A stretch of DNA of 64,000 nt from Oscillatoria salina IIICB1 (GTDB lineage: Bacteria > Cyanobacteriota > Cyanobacteriia > Cyanobacteriales > SIO1D9). Positions 61,529 to 64,000 of the stretch are shown here, one piece after another (the stretch's first letter is position 1; every line of letters starts with the position of its first letter). The position numbers were made by a program, and so were the translations under genes. The stretch lies in contig NZ_JAAHBQ010000021.1 of assembly GCF_020144665.1 (NCBI RefSeq), positions 1 through 64,000 of the forward strand, read 5' to 3'. The notes under the pieces were generated by a model that saw only the letters and a program-made list of their open reading frames with translations, searched no databases and had not been told where the DNA came from.

Positions 61529-63190
61529 TTAATTATCGAGGAAGGTTTGGACTTCGCCGTCGGGTTTGAGGACGAGGCGAATGCGGGGATTTCCTTGTCT
61601 TTCGATGGGAGAAACAAAGGGTTCGCCAATTAAAGGGATATCTGTCCAATCGATGTTGTGTTTTGATGCTTCTCCCAAGGGAATAATGCGCTGAATTGTG
61701 CCGTTTTGATTGAGTACCAGGCGGTATTCTAAGGTTTGGGTTAATCCGTCTGGTGGAACCCATCTCGCTTCAAAGTATCTTCTCGCTTCGCCTATTTGAG
61801 GTATGTTGTCAAATAAGGTGTCGCCAGTGGCTTCGCGGGCTACACCAGAAGAGGTGGCTAGTTCGGGGTTTGCTTGGGGTTGGGGACTAGGTGAGGGACT
61901 AGGTGAGGGACTGGCGGATCTGGTTTGTTGCTGGTTAGAGGTTTTGGGTGTGAGTGTTGGGCGATCGCTGGGAATCGTGGGTTGAGTTGTGGGACTCGCG
62001 GCGATCGTTGGTTGGGGTGATGGGGTTTCTGCTTCTACTCGTGTGGTATTCGGGCGATTCGCGGGTTCTGGTGGCGGTACTTCGGGTTTAACTGCTTGGG
62101 GTTCGGGGGACACGCGAGGAGGTGTCGGATTTTCTCTGGGAGGTACTTTCGGCGCAACTGCGGTTGCTGCTGGTGGTGTTTGCGGTTTTTTCGGTTGTGT
62201 CTGCTGAGTTTGGGGTTGTACTTCCAGCGTTTGCTGTTGAGATTGCTGTGATGCAGATTGATTTTTTTGCTCCTGTGGCTGTTGCTGTGGCTCAGAGGAG
62301 TTAGAATTATTATTTCTTTGGGGTTGAATGGCTTGAGAGGTGGTTTGTCCTGGATTCGGCTTAACTTGGACAGCAGGGGGGGGTGGTAATTTTTCGGCTG
62401 AGTTGAGATTTGGCGGTAATGTTGGTGTAGGTTGGGGGCTTTGATTGGGTGAGGTGGGAAATAAATCGGGAACTAGGGCGATCGGTGCTTCTTCGTTGTA
62501 GAGTAATTGATCTTGTTCGGTTTCGCTGCTAGCTACGGAATTTTCTGAACTTGGGCTGTCAAAATCAACTACGCGCGCGATCGCTGTAGTTAAACCAACT
62601 GCTAAAATTGCGGCGGCGGCAGTACCAACCCAAATTGGTTTACGTTCTCCTTTAATTCCTTTGAGTTGGGGTAAGGTGTCTAGTTCGGAGCTATACTCTT
62701 CTAAGGCGGTGGCTAAGTCGAATAATTGCAACACGGAAAGATTAATCGAAATTCCGGTTTCATCGTTAGCGAGAGAACCAAGAAATAAGTCATGAGCAAG
62801 CAATCCTCTGGCTTTAAGATAGGGAGTTGTGGCTAATGCTTGGACTGAAGGTTGTCCTTCTGGGTTGGGTTGAATTTGAGTGGGACTGTATGCGGAGAAA
62901 CTTTCTGGTTTGCTGCTAGCAATTAAAGGTGTCTGAGGTGTGGGATTGAGGAGAAATTCTTGGACATAGACTGTGACTGCTTCACAAAGTAATTCTAATT
63001 GAGCGCGATCGCCACGAATACTTACTTGTTGGTCTTCGGGAACTCTGGGATCGTCAAAACGAAGCTTGAAACGAACGTTTTTCAGCAAAGGACGATCTCG
63101 CCATCTGGATAAGGGCGAGGTTTTTGCCATAATTTCCAGAGTGCAAGTCGGGGGGGTGTAACGTCGAATGACTGAGTTAGAAGCTAGCAT
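61529..63190 (-). CDS. DUF4335 protein with Pro/Gln-rich linker
   Basis: Protein of about 553 residues from the ATG at 63190 (an ATG at 63208 is possible). The N-terminal conserved domain (about 1-185: NSVIRRYTPPTCTLEIMAKTSPLSRW, FDDPRVPEDQQVSIRGD) matches cyanobacterial DUF4335. One helix follows (about 190-212: PIWVGTAAAAILAVGLTTAIARVV). A 220-residue Pro/Gln/Thr/Ser-rich linker leads to a C-terminal beta-rich domain (about 465-553). The linker should span outside the membrane. Function unknown. It is paired with DUF3038 upstream, a conserved cyanobacterial arrangement. Confidence 0.85.
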   Translation of the reverse strand: MLASNSVIRRYTPPTCTLEIMAKTSPLSRWRDRPLLKNVRFKLRFDDPRVPEDQQVSIRGDRAQLELLCEAVTVYVQEFLLNPTPQTPLIASSKPESFSAYSPTQIQPNPEGQPSVQALATTPYLKARGLLAHDLFLGSLANDETGISINLSVLQLFDLATALEEYSSELDTLPQLKGIKGERKPIWVGTAAAAILAVGLTTAIARVVDFDSPSSENSVASSETEQDQLLYNEEAPIALVPDLFPTSPNQSPQPTPTLPPNLNSAEKLPPPPAVQVKPNPGQTTSQAIQPQRNNNSNSSEPQQQPQEQKNQSASQQSQQQTLEVQPQTQQTQPKKPQTPPAATAVAPKVPPRENPTPPRVSPEPQAVKPEVPPPEPANRPNTTRVEAETPSPQPTIAASPTTQPTIPSDRPTLTPKTSNQQQTRSASPSPSPSPSPQPQANPELATSSGVAREATGDTLFDNIPQIGEARRYFEARWVPPDGLTQTLEYRLVLNQNGTIQRIIPLGEASKHNIDWTDIPLIGEPFVSPIERQGNPRIRLVLKPDGEVQTFLDN

Positions 63191-63286
63191 AGTTTTTCCG
63201 GGTGTCATTTATTCTTTGTCATTTGCTTCTCGTCTTGGTGACTGAGGACAAATGACTAATGACCAGTAAGCGATCGCTATTTAACG

Positions 63287-63874
63287 TTAACGTGAGTGGT
63301 CGAGGAGTGCTAACCAAAGACGGCGATGACCGTTAACTGCACTATAAAACAGCAAGTCGATCAGCAGTTTAAATGCTAGATCGTTAAGATCCTCTGGTGA
63401 AAGCTCTTCGGTGTCTTCCATGCGTTCTTCATAGGTGTTGCTAAAGCCATCGAGATAATCTCCTAGTAAAGCAGCGCGATGGGGTTCTTTGTTTTGTTCT
63501 ACCATTTGTTCGAGTAAACTAACCGCACGACGAATTAATTCTTGGTGCTGTTTGGCGAGATGGCAGATAATCAAAACTAGCGATCGCGCTTCTTCGACAT
63601 CGAGTTTTTTCCTTCCTCCTGAACTTCTCCGTCGGGGGTTGGACTGACGCAAGCGCCATAAGCCCACACGGTCGGCGACAATTGACTTGAGGTTGAGTTC
63701 GTCTGCTGCTTGTAGCATTGCTTCGGAACCGATGCCTGTCAAAGCTTCTAAAGCCAATAATATCAAGTCTAGGTGGGTTTTGATATTTTCCAGTTGTCCT
63801 GCTTCTGGTTCGTTAGCCAAAGGCAGATCGTCTAACTGGGGAGATGAGGTCGGTACATTAGCGGTCGAACGCAT
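63287..63874 (-). CDS. DUF3038 protein
   Basis: Helical protein of 195 residues: LENIKTHLDLILLALEALTGIGSEAMLQAADELNL, SLVLIICHLAKQHQELIRRAVSLLEQM, EELSPEDLNDLAFKLLIDLLFYSAVNGHRRLWLALLDHS. It resembles cyanobacterial DUF3038 and precedes the DUF4335 gene with 96 bases between, as commonly seen. No known function; no signal or membrane helix. The ATG is at 63874; beyond it to 64000 no feature is seen. Confidence 0.85.
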   Translation of the reverse strand: MRSTANVPTSSPQLDDLPLANEPEAGQLENIKTHLDLILLALEALTGIGSEAMLQAADELNLKSIVADRVGLWRLRQSNPRRRSSGGRKKLDVEEARSLVLIICHLAKQHQELIRRAVSLLEQMVEQNKEPHRAALLGDYLDGFSNTYEERMEDTEELSPEDLNDLAFKLLIDLLFYSAVNGHRRLWLALLDHSR

Positions 63875-64000
63875 AACTATAGCTTAAGGAATTTTCTCGG
63901 TTTCGGTTTCCCTGTTACCATTGTTGAAACCGACTACCGAATTTTAAGGGTAGTTTCTCACAAGCTTATCCAATCTAGCGGCGATCTAGCTCAAATTCGC

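Noticed and set aside
61803-62304. Several plus-strand frames antisense to DUF4335
   Set aside because: They are shadows of the Pro/Gln-rich linker on the other strand.
1-64000. tRNA and rRNA genes
   Set aside because: No T-loop or acceptor pattern that I could confirm by eye; a tRNAscan-SE run would be decisive.

Overview
This window is cyanobacterial chromosomal DNA. It carries ndhA-I-G-E and ndhH (the photosynthetic NDH-1 complex), the photosystem genes psaM and psbK, a split orange-carotenoid-protein pair (HCP and CTDH), a cyanoexosortase locus, and very many copies of the HIP1 palindrome GCGATCGC. The low-complexity intergenic repeats (GGGGATT/CCCCAGT and CAGTTATCAGT/GTTCACTG types) suggest a large-genome filamentous or colonial lineage, but the species cannot be named from sequence alone.

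Layout. 0-5.7 kb: a partial EcsC-like protein on the minus strand, then ndhA-I-G-E and an aconitase-family leuC-like gene on the plus strand, separated by composite repeats. 5.9-10.2 kb: a minus-strand guanidine operon. A guanidine-I riboswitch with a terminator precedes a Ni-dependent guanidine hydrolase (gdmH), HypA- and HypB-like nickel chaperones, and a sodium/solute symporter. 10.4-16.9 kb: a CYTH protein, a small protein, a dynamin-like GTPase, a KGK-domain protein overlapping an HNH nuclease, a class II aldolase, and a WD40 gene cut off at an IS200/IS605-like end. 16.9-19.4 kb: ndhH and rsmH. 19.4-26.2 kb: signalling genes (hybrid histidine kinase, LuxR-type regulator, an RsbU-like phosphatase with receiver and GAF domains, an RsbW-like kinase). 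26.6-31.5 kb: the HCP/CTDH carotenoid pair, queG, a PFE-type sorted secreted protein, and a HAD hydrolase.

31.9-39.5 kb: a membrane protein, a ferritin-like diiron protein, pfkA, a frameshifted SPFH-FHA gene, gloA, a CNNM transporter-like protein and a carotenoid oxygenase. 39.5-45.3 kb: a minus-strand cyanoexosortase locus (HpsJ-like protein, exosortase, associated protein, PFE-type substrate), then miaB and a classical PEP-CTERM protein. 45.7-56.6 kb: ddl, a broken toxin-antitoxin pair, a cation exchanger, ndk, terC, psaM, a TPR protein, a GST, tgt-psbK and cobS. 56.7-63.9 kb: an rfbA-D-C plus glycosyltransferase operon, a phosphoribosyltransferase and the DUF4335/DUF3038 pair.

Most coherent units. 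(1) The guanidine operon: sensor RNA, nickel enzyme, nickel loaders and a candidate importer. (2) The HCP-CTDH pair, the two halves of an orange carotenoid protein as separate genes with a hairpin terminator between them. (3) The cyanoexosortase locus, with substrates of two sorting-signal types in the window. (4) The RsbU/RsbW-like partner-switching pair. Traces of genome erosion are an IS end that truncates the WD40 gene, a toxin-antitoxin remnant and the SPFH-FHA frameshift. No tRNA, rRNA or CRISPR array was recognised by eye.
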